Part shown: one piece after another, positions 7,949-16,215 of the stretch
How positions within the stretch are numbered: the first letter of the stretch is position 1
How the letters are laid out: each line of letters starts with the position of its first letter
NCBI RefSeq assembly: GCF_029870285.1
Contig: NZ_JACSYA010000002.1
Span: 1 to 64,000 of the forward strand
From: Delftia sp. PS-11
GTDB taxonomy: Bacteria; Pseudomonadota; Gammaproteobacteria; Burkholderiales; Burkholderiaceae_C
Reading direction: 5' to 3'
DNA: 64,000 nt
The notes under the pieces: model-generated
The model's database searches: none
What the model was told of the DNA's origin: nothing
What the model saw: the letters and a program-made list of their open reading frames with translations, nothing else
Translations under genes and position numbers: made by a program

Positions 7949-8524
7949 CTACTTTGCGCTGTTTGCGCCAGGGGGCATGGCGCTTGCGCTCCGCCACCGG
8001 GCAATCGCCAGTCGAAACGGCAGCAGCAGGGCCACGCCCAGCACCAGTTTGACGCCCAGGTCGCCCAGGGCCCAGGTCACCCAGGGGTCGCTGGCGCCCG
8101 CGAAGGCGATGCTCCAGAACAGCAGGGTATCCAGGCATGCGGCCAGCAGCGTGGCCACCAGGGGCGCGCGCCACCAGTGGCCGGCACGCAGCCGGTGAAA
8201 GACCGCAATGTCCAGCCACTGCGAGGCGATGAAGGCCGTGCCCGAGGCCAGCGCAATGCGCGGCGGCGCCAGCACGGCCGAGGCCGCCACGGCCACGGCA
8301 AAGCCTGCCCAGGCCACGTGCCGGGCCTGCCGCGGGCCGAAGCGGCGGTTGACCAGCTCGCTGACCAGGAAGGCGAAGGGGTAGGTGATGGCGCCCCAGG
8401 TCAGCCAGTCGTTGATGGCGTACTGCACCAGGATATTGGAAGACAGCACCACCACGCCCATGGCCGCAACGGCTGCCACGAGCTGGCTGCGCGAAGGGGC
8501 GGCAAAGAGGCGGTCCATACTCAT
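7949..8524 (-). CDS. Vut_1/YhhQ-family membrane protein (putative queuosine-precursor transporter)
   Basis: A 191-residue integral membrane protein with about six hydrophobic segments. The blocks SSNILVQYAINDWLTWGAIT, YPFAFLVSELVNRRFG and FIASQWLDIAVFHRL match the VUT family (PF02592), whose E. coli member YhhQ imports preQ0/preQ1. Its ATG at 8524 overlaps the TGA of the upstream dehydrogenase gene as ATGA, so the two are translationally coupled. No queuosine-pathway gene is nearby, so the substrate remains inferred from family only. Confidence 0.8.
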   Translation of the reverse strand: MSMDRLFAAPSRSQLVAAVAAMGVVVLSSNILVQYAINDWLTWGAITYPFAFLVSELVNRRFGPRQARHVAWAGFAVAVAASAVLAPPRIALASGTAFIASQWLDIAVFHRLRAGHWWRAPLVATLLAACLDTLLFWSIAFAGASDPWVTWALGDLGVKLVLGVALLLPFRLAIARWRSASAMPPGANSAK

Positions 8525-10305
8525 GCAGCGCCGCCCGAGCCGCGCGTGCCCGACGAGGGCAGGGCCAGTCCCAGCATGGCGCAGGCCACGGCCTCGCCGA
8601 CCTTGACGCCGTCCACGCCGGCTGACAGGATGCCGCCTGCGTAGCTGGCACCTTCGCCTGCCGGGTACAGGCCGCGCGTGTTCAGGCTCTGGAAGTCCGG
8701 GCCCCGGCCGATCTTCACGGGCGAGGAGGTGCGTGTCTCCACGCCGGTGAGCACAGCGTCCGCCATGTCGTAGCCCCGGATTTTCTTGCCAAAGGCGGGC
8801 AGCGCTTCGCGCATGGCCTCGATGGCGTAGGCCGGCAGCGCGTGGTGCAGGTTGACCAGTGTGATGCCAGGCTTGTAGGAGGGCTCGACGCCGCCCAGCG
8901 CGCTGGACTCCCGGCCGGCGATGAAGTCGCCCACCAGCTGGCCCGGTGCGTTGTAGTTGCTGCCGCCCAGCAGGTAGGCCTTGCTCTCCAGCTGGCGCTG
9001 CAGCACGATGCCCGACAGCGGATGCAGTTCGCCATCGCGCAGGTTCTCCACGCCATGGGTCTTGCCGCCAAAGGCCCAGGCGAAGCTTTCGGCATCGCGC
9101 GGGTAGTCCACGGGGTCGATGGCGCAGACCATGCCCGCGTTGGCATTGCGCTCGGCGCGCGAGTACTGGCTCATGCCGTTGGTGACCACGCGTTCGGGCT
9201 CGCTGGTGGCGGCGACCACCGTGCCGCCCGGGCACATGCAGAAGCTGTAGACCGCGCGGCCATTGCTGGCATGGTGCACCAGCTTGTAGTCTGCCGCGCC
9301 CAGCAGCGGGTGGCCGGCATGCCTGCCCCAGCGCGCGCGGTCGATGACGCTTTGCGGATGCTCGATGCGAAAGCCCACCGAAAAGGGCTTGGCCTCCATG
9401 TGCACGCCACGCTCGTAGAACATGGCGAAGGTGTCGCGCGAGCTGTGACCCAGGGCCATCACGGCATGGTCTGTTTCCAGCCACTGGCGCTCGCCGCTGT
9501 CCTGGTCCTGCACTTCCAGGGCCGTGAGGCGGCGGCTGTCGCCCTCGCCCTCGATGCGCACGTCGCACACACGCTGGCCGAAGCGGATCTCGCCGCCCAG
9601 GCGGATGATTTCCTCGCGGATGCCTTCGACCACCTTCACCAGTTTGAAGGTGCCGATATGCGGATGTGCGGCGTAGAGGATTTCGGGCGGCGCGCCATGG
9701 TTGACGAACTCCTGCATCACCTTGCGACCCAGATGGCGCGGGTCCTTGATCTGGCTGTAGAGCTTGCCGTCGGAGAAGGTGCCGGCGCCGCCTTCGCCGA
9801 ACTGCACATTGGACTCGGGTTGCAATGCGCGCTTGCGCCACAGGCCCCAGGTGTCCTTGGTGCGCTCGCGCACCGTGCGGCCGCGCTCGATCACGATGGG
9901 CCGAAAGCCCATTTGCGCCAGCACCAGGGCTGCAAAGATGCCGCAGGGGCCAAAGCCCACGACCACGGGCCGGCGCGCCAGGTCTGCAGGCGCCTGGCCC
10001 ACGGGCTTCCAGGCCATGTCGGGCGTGGGGCCCACGTGGGGATGGCTGGCGAACTGCTGCAGCAGCGCCGCTTCCTGCGCCGGATCGGCCAGCGTCAGGT
10101 CCACGATGTAGACGGCCAGCAGTTCGGCCTTGCGGGCATCGAAGCTGCGCTTGTGCACATGCACGTTGGCGATGTCCGCCTCTGCAATGCCCAGCTGCTG
10201 CGCAGCCAGCGCGCACAGGCGCCCGGTGGGGTGGAGTTCGGTGTGGTTTTCGGGGTGGTAGGGCACTGCCGACAGGGGCAGCTTCAGTTCAGAGACGCGG
10301 ATCAT
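8521..10305 (-). CDS. FAD-dependent dehydrogenase (COG2509-type NAD(P)/FAD oxidoreductase)
   Basis: A 594-residue flavoprotein. After an N-terminal domain of about 100 residues, the dinucleotide-binding motif VVVGFGPCGIFAALVLAQMG lies near residues 113-132, followed by VIERGRTVRERTKDTWGLW. Further family blocks are QFGEGGAGTFSDGKLYS and CMCPGGTVVAATSEPERVV. The C terminus has GEGASYAGGILSAGVDG, the FAD-contacting end. The physiological substrate of this family is unknown. It forms a two-gene operon with the overlapping Vut_1 transporter gene. The ATG at 10305 has no strong Shine-Dalgarno. Confidence 0.85.
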   Translation of the reverse strand: MIRVSELKLPLSAVPYHPENHTELHPTGRLCALAAQQLGIAEADIANVHVHKRSFDARKAELLAVYIVDLTLADPAQEAALLQQFASHPHVGPTPDMAWKPVGQAPADLARRPVVVGFGPCGIFAALVLAQMGFRPIVIERGRTVRERTKDTWGLWRKRALQPESNVQFGEGGAGTFSDGKLYSQIKDPRHLGRKVMQEFVNHGAPPEILYAAHPHIGTFKLVKVVEGIREEIIRLGGEIRFGQRVCDVRIEGEGDSRRLTALEVQDQDSGERQWLETDHAVMALGHSSRDTFAMFYERGVHMEAKPFSVGFRIEHPQSVIDRARWGRHAGHPLLGAADYKLVHHASNGRAVYSFCMCPGGTVVAATSEPERVVTNGMSQYSRAERNANAGMVCAIDPVDYPRDAESFAWAFGGKTHGVENLRDGELHPLSGIVLQRQLESKAYLLGGSNYNAPGQLVGDFIAGRESSALGGVEPSYKPGITLVNLHHALPAYAIEAMREALPAFGKKIRGYDMADAVLTGVETRTSSPVKIGRGPDFQSLNTRGLYPAGEGASYAGGILSAGVDGVKVGEAVACAMLGLALPSSGTRGSGGAA

Positions 10306-10621
10306 GGCTTGTACCTATCAAGCAGAGGGGCGCAGATGGTAAGGCAAGCGGCCGGGCGGCACAGGTCGCTGGCCGCACATCCTTGGTGTGCGCTCGGGTT
10401 CGGCCGGGCCATTGCAGCCGTGCCGTTTTGCCTGCGCGGGCGGGCATGTGATGTCCGCCACGGCCAGTCCAGATCTGGGCAGCTGTTTCCATGCGCTGCT
10501 GGCATGGAATATGCATTGATGAATGTCTCATGGCATGCGGCATCCGAATGGACGTAAGCTCATCGCCGGCGGCCATGCCGTGTGCCTGGGCGCCCTTCAA
10601 ACTTCAGAAAGTACACCAACC
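10306..10621. other. 316-bp intergenic region with an 8-bp inverted repeat
   Basis: The divergent gap between the FAD dehydrogenase and gamma-glutamyltransferase genes. Its one clear feature is an inverted repeat TTCCATGC/GCATGGAA (10487-10494 and 10502-10509, 7-nt loop) followed by an AT-rich patch, AATATGCATTGATGAATG. That could be an operator or part of the ggt promoter. I see no credible gene or terminator here. Confidence 0.4.
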
Positions 10622-12604
10622 ATGAAGCAATACCCATCGAGACAACGTCCGCCCGCGTGGCAGTGGATCGGCCTGGCGGCTGCAACGCCGCTGCTGCTGG
10701 CCTCCTGCGGCGGCAGCGGTTCACCGATTCAGGATGAGCTGGCCGCCTGTGCCATGACCACGGGCGACGGCAGCGTGGTCGTGGGCTCGGGCCTGCCCGG
10801 CGATCCGGCTGCACCCGAGCCTTCTTCGGGCTACCGCCTCGGCAAGAAGGCCCTGCACAGCGCCAAGTACATGGTGGTGACCGCCAACCCGCTGGCCTCC
10901 AAGGCCGGCTGCGAGGTGCTCAAGGCCGGGGGCACGGCCGTGGATGCGGCCGTGGCCGTGCAGATGGTGCTGGGCCTGGTCGAGCCCCAGTCCAGCGGCA
11001 TCGGCGGCGGCGCCTTCATGCTCTACCGCGATGCAGCCTCGGGCAAGGTCGTGGCCTATGACGGCCGTGAAACCGCGCCGGCAGCCGCCACCGAGAACTA
11101 TCTGCGCTACGTGGACGATGCCACCGACCAGTCCGCGCCCAAACCCTCGGCACGCGCCAGCGGCCGCTCCATCGGCACGCCGGGCGTGCTGCGCATGCTG
11201 GAGTTGGCGCACAAGGACTATGGCAAGACGGCCTGGCCCCAGCTGTTCACTTCGGGCATCGATCTGGCGAGCAATGGTTTTCCCATCAGCGGCCGCATGG
11301 CGGCTGCGCTGGACGGCTCCAAGGCCGATCTGGCGCGCGATGCCGATGCCGCCAAGCTGTATTTCGATGCCCAGGGCAAGCCGCTGGCGCTGGGCGCCAA
11401 GTTCGTCAACCAGCCCTATGCCGACACGCTGCGCAGCATTGCCAATGGCGGCGCGGATGCCTTCTACCGTGGCGATCTGGCGCAGTCCATCGTCAATAAG
11501 ATCGCCGTGACCCAGGCGGTATCGGACAACTCGCCCATCACGCCCGGCAAGACCACGCTGCAGGATCTGGCCAACTACCAGGCCAAGCGCCGCGATGCCG
11601 TGTGCACCACCTACCGCGCCCGCTACTGGGTCTGCAGCATGCCGCCACCGTCCTCGGGCGGCATCGCCGTTGCCCAGGCCATGGGCATTCTGGAGAACTT
11701 CGACCTGAAGGCCTATGGGCCCACGGCCATCGATGGCGAAGGCGGCAAGCCTTCGGTGATGGGCGTGCACCTGGTCAGCGAAGCGCTGCGCCTGGCCTAT
11801 GCCGACCGTGACAAGTACGTGGCCGACACCGACTTCGTGCCCCTGCCCGGCGGCTCGCCGAGCATGATGCTGGACAAGAACTACCTGCGCCAGCGCGCCG
11901 CGCTGATCTCCACCACCAAGAGCATGGGCACGGCCCAGGCCGGCAGCTTCGGCCTGCCCGCCCAGGGCATCGTGCCGGTCACCGAGGCCGGCACCACGCA
12001 CATGAGCATCGTCGATGCCAAGGGCAATGCGCTGAGCATGACGACGACGGTGGAGTCCAGCATGGGGTCCTTCCACGTCACGCGCGGCTTTGTGCTCAAC
12101 AACCAGCTGACCGACTTCGCGGCTGTGCCCAGCACCACCGAAGGCCCCGTGGCCAACCGCGTGCAGCCAGGCAAGCGCCCCCGCAGCTCCATGGCCCCCA
12201 CGCTGGTGTTCGACATGAAGGCCGATGGCGGCATGGGCGACTTCAAGATGGCCACAGGCTCGCCGGGCGGCAGCACCATCATCCAGTACGTGACCAAGAC
12301 CCTGGTCGGCGCGCTGGACTGGGGTCTGGATGCGCAGCAGGCCACCTCGCTGGTGGACTTTGGCGCTGCCAACAGCCCGACGACCAATGTGGGCGGCGAG
12401 CACCCCAGCATCAATGCGGCCAACAATGGCAATGACGACCCGCTGGTCAGCGGCCTGCGCGCCCTGGGCCATGTGGTGTCGATCAGCGCACAGTCCAGCG
12501 GCATTGGCACCATCTTGCGCGTGCAGCGCAATGGCCAGACCCAGCTCGAAGGCGGCGCCGACCCGCGCCGCGAGGGGCTGGTGCTGGGTGATGCCGTGCG
12601 CTGA
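10622..12604 (+). CDS. ggt: Gamma-glutamyltransferase, predicted lipoprotein
   Basis: A 660-residue Ntn-hydrolase that cleaves and transfers the gamma-glutamyl group of glutathione. The N terminus carries a lipoprotein signal with lipobox LLASC (Cys near residue 32) instead of the usual plain Sec signal, so it should be membrane-anchored in the periplasm. The nucleophile is Thr458 in AGTTHMSIVD, where autocatalytic cleavage splits the large subunit (about 33-457) from the small (458-660). KRPRSSMAPTLVF and GSPGGSTIIQYV are family blocks around the substrate site. The start at 10622 places the lipobox correctly; the ribosome site is weak. A clear terminator follows at 12634. Confidence 0.9.
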   Translation: MKQYPSRQRPPAWQWIGLAAATPLLLASCGGSGSPIQDELAACAMTTGDGSVVVGSGLPGDPAAPEPSSGYRLGKKALHSAKYMVVTANPLASKAGCEVLKAGGTAVDAAVAVQMVLGLVEPQSSGIGGGAFMLYRDAASGKVVAYDGRETAPAAATENYLRYVDDATDQSAPKPSARASGRSIGTPGVLRMLELAHKDYGKTAWPQLFTSGIDLASNGFPISGRMAAALDGSKADLARDADAAKLYFDAQGKPLALGAKFVNQPYADTLRSIANGGADAFYRGDLAQSIVNKIAVTQAVSDNSPITPGKTTLQDLANYQAKRRDAVCTTYRARYWVCSMPPPSSGGIAVAQAMGILENFDLKAYGPTAIDGEGGKPSVMGVHLVSEALRLAYADRDKYVADTDFVPLPGGSPSMMLDKNYLRQRAALISTTKSMGTAQAGSFGLPAQGIVPVTEAGTTHMSIVDAKGNALSMTTTVESSMGSFHVTRGFVLNNQLTDFAAVPSTTEGPVANRVQPGKRPRSSMAPTLVFDMKADGGMGDFKMATGSPGGSTIIQYVTKTLVGALDWGLDAQQATSLVDFGAANSPTTNVGGEHPSINAANNGNDDPLVSGLRALGHVVSISAQSSGIGTILRVQRNGQTQLEGGADPRREGLVLGDAVR

Positions 12605-12633
12605 TTGCGGCTGGTAAAAACCTGGTGACCCTG

Positions 12634-12664
12634 CGCCGCCGGCAGTGATGCCGGCGGCGTTTTG
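12634..12664 (+). terminator. Intrinsic terminator after ggt
   Basis: A perfect 11-bp stem, CGCCGCCGGCA (12634-12644) with TGCCGGCGGCG (12649-12659), GTGA loop, followed by TTTT. It lies 30 nt past the ggt stop. Confidence 0.85.
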
Positions 12665-12731
12665 CATGGATGGGTGTCTCCTGCAGGACAGGGCCGTGCC
12701 TGGCTGCCCGCCATCTGCGGGCTTGCCCGAT

Positions 12732-12760
12732 GCATGCAGTGCGCATGCTCTGCCTAAAGT
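12732..12760 (+). promoter_or_regulatory. Candidate promoter/operator for the 12806 Bug gene
   Basis: GCATGC repeated at 12732-12737 and 12743-12748 (each itself palindromic, 5-nt spacer) is followed by a -10-like TAAAGT at 12755-12760, 45 nt before the Bug start. The repeat falls where a regulator would cover the -35/spacer. No convincing -35 hexamer is seen. Confidence 0.35.
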
Positions 12761-12805
12761 GGTGGCCATGTTCCATCGGGTGGCCACCGGGCCGGGAGAG
12801 ACAGC

Positions 12806-13759
12806 ATGAAGCGACGCGAGTTTGGCGCATGGATGTGCACATCGGCCCTGGCCACGGGGGCCTGGGCCCAGGAGGCATATCCCGCACGCCCCATCAGCCT
12901 GATCGTTCCGTATGGCGCGGGCGGCGTGACCGATGTGGTGGCGCGCGCGCTGGCCCAGGGCATGGGCCGCCAGCTGGGCCAGAACGTGGTGGTCGAGAAC
13001 AAGCCCGGCGCGGGTGCGTCCATGGGCGTGATGGACATGCGCTCGGCCCGCCCTGATGGCTACCGGCTGACGCTGGCGCCCGTGAGCATCTTCCGCCAGC
13101 CGCATATCCAGAAGGTGCAGTACGACCCGGTGCGCGACCTCAGCTATATCGCCGCCTACATGGCCTACGACTTCGTGCTGGCCGTGCCGCAGGACTCGCC
13201 CTTCAAGACCGTGCAGGATCTGGTGGAGTTCGCCCGCAAGAACCCGGGCGCGCTGGACTACGGCACGCCCGGCAAGTTCACGGCCAACCATGTGGTCATG
13301 GCCTTGCTGGAGCAGGCTACGGGCGCGCGCTTCACGCATGCGCCGTTCAAGGGCGACGCCGATGCGCTCAACGCGCTGATGGCCGGGCACATCAAGTCCG
13401 GCGTGTTCGCCAACACCGTGCTGCCTTACCTGAGTTCGGGCAAGCTGCGCGCGCTGGCATCGGCCTCGGAAACCCGTCCAGAAGCCTTTGCCAATGTGCC
13501 GACGTTGCGCGAGGCCGGCTATGCCTTCGACGTGCCTTCGCCGCTGGGCATCGCCGGGCCGCGCGCACTGCCGCCCGAGATCGTGCGCCGGCTCGAAGCT
13601 GCCATCCAGGCCGCCATGGACGAGCCGGCCTTCCGGCAGGTGGTCGCCAACTACGGCGTGCGCACCCAGTTCCGGGGCAGCCAGGACTACACGGCCTTCG
13701 CCCGCAAATCCTTCGAGGACGAAAAGAAGATCGTGCAGAACATCGGCCTGGAGGATTGA
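12806..13759 (+). CDS. Tripartite tricarboxylate transporter (Bug/TctC) substrate-binding protein
   Basis: A 317-residue Bug-family binding protein. The signal begins MKRREFGAW, twin-arginine-like, with a short hydrophobic stretch ending at GAWAQ. The first family block PISLIVPYGAGGVTDVVA is near residue 35, and NKPGAGASMGV follows. GGGAGAGA precedes the ATG by 6-8 nt. It is transcribed alone, between the ggt terminator and the convergent fumarase gene 12 nt beyond its stop. No permease gene is adjacent. The ligand is unknown. Confidence 0.88.
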   Translation: MKRREFGAWMCTSALATGAWAQEAYPARPISLIVPYGAGGVTDVVARALAQGMGRQLGQNVVVENKPGAGASMGVMDMRSARPDGYRLTLAPVSIFRQPHIQKVQYDPVRDLSYIAAYMAYDFVLAVPQDSPFKTVQDLVEFARKNPGALDYGTPGKFTANHVVMALLEQATGARFTHAPFKGDADALNALMAGHIKSGVFANTVLPYLSSGKLRALASASETRPEAFANVPTLREAGYAFDVPSPLGIAGPRALPPEIVRRLEAAIQAAMDEPAFRQVVANYGVRTQFRGSQDYTAFARKSFEDEKKIVQNIGLED

Positions 13760-13771
13760 GGCCCGCAAGGC

Positions 13772-15172
13772 CTACGCTGGCGGCAGGCCCGCCATGGCGC
13801 GCAGATCCACCAGCCGGTCGTATTCCTGCGCCGTCAGCAGGCCCAGGGCGACGGCAGCCTCGCGCGGGCCTGTGCCGCGCGCCATGGCCTCGCGCGTGAT
13901 GCGCGCCACGGCGTCGTAGCCCAGCACGGGATTGAGGACTGTGGCCTGCAGCAGCGACTGCTGCACCTGCTGCTCCAGCAGGCAGGCATGCGCCTGCAGG
14001 CCCGCCACCAGCTTTTCAGCGAACACGCGCGAGGCGTCGGCCAGCACGCGCATGGCCCGCAGCAGGTGGTGGATCAGCACGGGCTTGGCCACGTTCAGCT
14101 CGAAGTGGCCGGCCGAGCCGGCCAGCGTCACCGTCAGGTGGTGGCCCATGGCCTGGTAGGCCGCCTGAACCACGACCTCGGCCACGGTGGGATTGCGCTT
14201 GCCGGGCATGATGGAGGAGCTCAGGCCATCGTCGGGAAACACCAGCTCGCCCAGGCCGCAGCGTGGCCCCGAGCCCAGCAGGCGGATATCGTTGGCGATC
14301 TTGGCCAGCGAGCCGGCCAGCACGTTCAGCGCCCCCGAGACTTCCACCAGCGCATCGTGCGCGGCCATGCCCTCGAACTTGCAGGGGTTGGGTGCGACGG
14401 CCAGGCCCGAGAGTGCCTGCACCTGCTCGCAGAACGCCTGGTCGAACCCGGGCGGCGCGTTGAGCCCGGTGCCGGCGGCCGTGCCGCCCTGGGCCAGGCT
14501 CAGCAGGCGCGGTCCGGTGGCCTGCAGCCGCTCCATGCCGTGGCCTATCTGGTGGGCAAAGGCCTCGAAGCTCTGGCCCAGCGTCATGGGCACGGCATCC
14601 ATCAGATGGGTGCGCGCCACCTTGAGCACGCCCGCAAAGGCCTGGGCGCGCTCCTGCAGGCGCTGGCGCAGCAGGGCCAGCGCCGGCAGCAGATGGTCGC
14701 GCAGCTCCAGCGCCGTGGCCAGGTGCATCACCGTGGGAAAGCTGTCGTTGGACGATTGCGAGGCGTTCACATGGTCGTTGGGGTGGACCGGGCTGCGTGT
14801 GCCCAGGGGCTGGCCCAGCCACTGGTTGGCGCGGTTGGCGATGACCTCGTTGGCATTCATGTTGGTCTGCGTGCCCGAGCCCGTCTGCCAGATGGTCAGC
14901 GGAAAGTGCGCATCCAGCAGGCCATCGCGCAGCTCGGTGGCGGCTGCCTCGATGGCGCTGCCGCGCTGGCTGTCCAGCACGCCCAGGTGCCGGTTGGCGC
15001 GGGCGGCCGCCAGCTTTTGCAGGCCGAATGCGTGGTACAGGCCTGCAGGAAAGCGCTCTTCGCCGATGGCGAACAGCTCCAGCGCGCGCTGGGTCTGCGC
15101 GCCCCAGAGGCTGCCGGCCGGAATCTGCACCGGGCCGAAAGCGTCGTGTTCGATGCGGGTGCTATCTGCCAT
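13772..15172 (-). CDS. fumC: Class II fumarate hydratase-like lyase
   Basis: A 466-residue member of the fumarase/aspartase superfamily, which adds water to fumarate to give malate. The superfamily signature reads SSSIMPGKRNPTVAEV near residues 317-332, and TGSGTQTNMNANEVI and NDHVNASQSSND match class II fumarase active-site regions. Its length fits fumarase C. It starts 4 nt after the stop of the Bug gene at 15177 and ends the lyase-Bug-fumarase operon. It is therefore likely a pathway copy and not the central citric acid cycle enzyme (inference). A related activity such as aspartase is less likely. Confidence 0.85.
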   Translation of the reverse strand: MADSTRIEHDAFGPVQIPAGSLWGAQTQRALELFAIGEERFPAGLYHAFGLQKLAAARANRHLGVLDSQRGSAIEAAATELRDGLLDAHFPLTIWQTGSGTQTNMNANEVIANRANQWLGQPLGTRSPVHPNDHVNASQSSNDSFPTVMHLATALELRDHLLPALALLRQRLQERAQAFAGVLKVARTHLMDAVPMTLGQSFEAFAHQIGHGMERLQATGPRLLSLAQGGTAAGTGLNAPPGFDQAFCEQVQALSGLAVAPNPCKFEGMAAHDALVEVSGALNVLAGSLAKIANDIRLLGSGPRCGLGELVFPDDGLSSSIMPGKRNPTVAEVVVQAAYQAMGHHLTVTLAGSAGHFELNVAKPVLIHHLLRAMRVLADASRVFAEKLVAGLQAHACLLEQQVQQSLLQATVLNPVLGYDAVARITREAMARGTGPREAAVALGLLTAQEYDRLVDLRAMAGLPPA

Positions 15173-15176
15173 GGCA

Positions 15177-16169
15177 TCAGTCCAGCGAAATCTTGGCGTC
15201 GGTCGCCACCTTGCGCCAGCGCTCTACCTCGGCCGCCGTGTGGCGCGCCAGCGCCTCGGGGGTGTACTGCTCGGCAGCCAGCAGGCGTATGCCCTGGGCG
15301 GCCATCTTGTCGGTCCATGCCTTGTCAGCCAGGGCCTTGGCATAGGCCTGATGGACCTTTTGCACCATGTCGCGGGGCGTGCCTTTGGGCGCGTAGATGC
15401 CGTACCAGGTGGCAGCCTCGAAGCCGGGCAGCACCTTCTGGCCCAGCGCCACGGCGCCGGGGAACTGGGCCATGGGCTTGTCCGAGGTCAGCGCGATGGC
15501 GCGCACGCGCTCGCCAGCCATCTGGGGCAGGGCGGTATTGGTCTGGTCGAACATGGCATCGACCTGGCCCGATATCACATCGGTCATGGCCGGTGCCGCC
15601 CCCTTGTAGGCCACCTGGGTGATCTCGATCTGGGCGCGGCTGGCGAACAGCGCCGCCACCAGATGCGATGTCGAGCCCACGCCGGCATTGCCGAAGTTCA
15701 GGCGTCCCGGGTTCTGTTTGCCGAAGGCGACCAGTTCCTCGGCCGTCTTGTACGGGGAATTCTTGCCCACCAGCAGCACCAGAGGGGTGTCGGGGAAGCG
15801 CAGCACCGGCTCGAAATCCTTGACCGGATCGTAGGCCAGCTTTTTGTACAGCGAGGGCGCTGCGCCCATGTAGCCCATATGACCTACCAGAAAGCTGTAG
15901 CCGTCGGGCGCTGTGCGCGCCGCCTTGGCCGCGCCGATGGTGCCGCCCGCGCCGGGCACGTTTTCGATGATGATCTGCTGGCCCAGCTGGGTGCTGGTGC
16001 GCTGGGCGATGTCGCGCGCCATGGCGTCCGTGGGGCCTCCGGCCGCGAAGGGCACGATCCAGGTCAGAGGCTTGGCAGGGTAGGTGCCCTGCGCCTGGGC
16101 GGCGAAGGCCAGCACTGCAGCGGCAGCGGGCAGGGCCAGCCGTGCCAGACGGGTCATAGGAATGGGCAT
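15177..16169 (-). CDS. Tripartite tricarboxylate transporter (Bug/TctC) substrate-binding protein
   Basis: A 330-residue Bug-family binding protein. The Sec signal MPIPMTRLARLALPAAAAVL ends near QAQG, followed by YPAKPLTWIVPFAAGGPTDA. GGAGA lies 6 nt upstream of the ATG at 16169. It is sandwiched between two fumarase-superfamily lyases in one minus-strand operon, so its ligand may be their pathway substrate, for instance a substituted succinate or carboxymuconate-like acid. The family has no catalytic residues to help decide. Confidence 0.88.
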   Translation of the reverse strand: MPIPMTRLARLALPAAAAVLAFAAQAQGTYPAKPLTWIVPFAAGGPTDAMARDIAQRTSTQLGQQIIIENVPGAGGTIGAAKAARTAPDGYSFLVGHMGYMGAAPSLYKKLAYDPVKDFEPVLRFPDTPLVLLVGKNSPYKTAEELVAFGKQNPGRLNFGNAGVGSTSHLVAALFASRAQIEITQVAYKGAAPAMTDVISGQVDAMFDQTNTALPQMAGERVRAIALTSDKPMAQFPGAVALGQKVLPGFEAATWYGIYAPKGTPRDMVQKVHQAYAKALADKAWTDKMAAQGIRLLAAEQYTPEALARHTAAEVERWRKVATDAKISLD

Positions 16170-16215
16170 GGTGTTGTCTCCAGGGAAATGTGGTTCTGTG
16201 TGGCTCTGTGCGGGG

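Noticed and set aside
10721..13768. Long minus-strand open frame of 1015 codons opposite ggt and the Bug gene
   Set aside because: High-GC shadow of real plus-strand genes; its composition (Gly, His, Arg, Ala) matches an antisense frame and it shows no domain.
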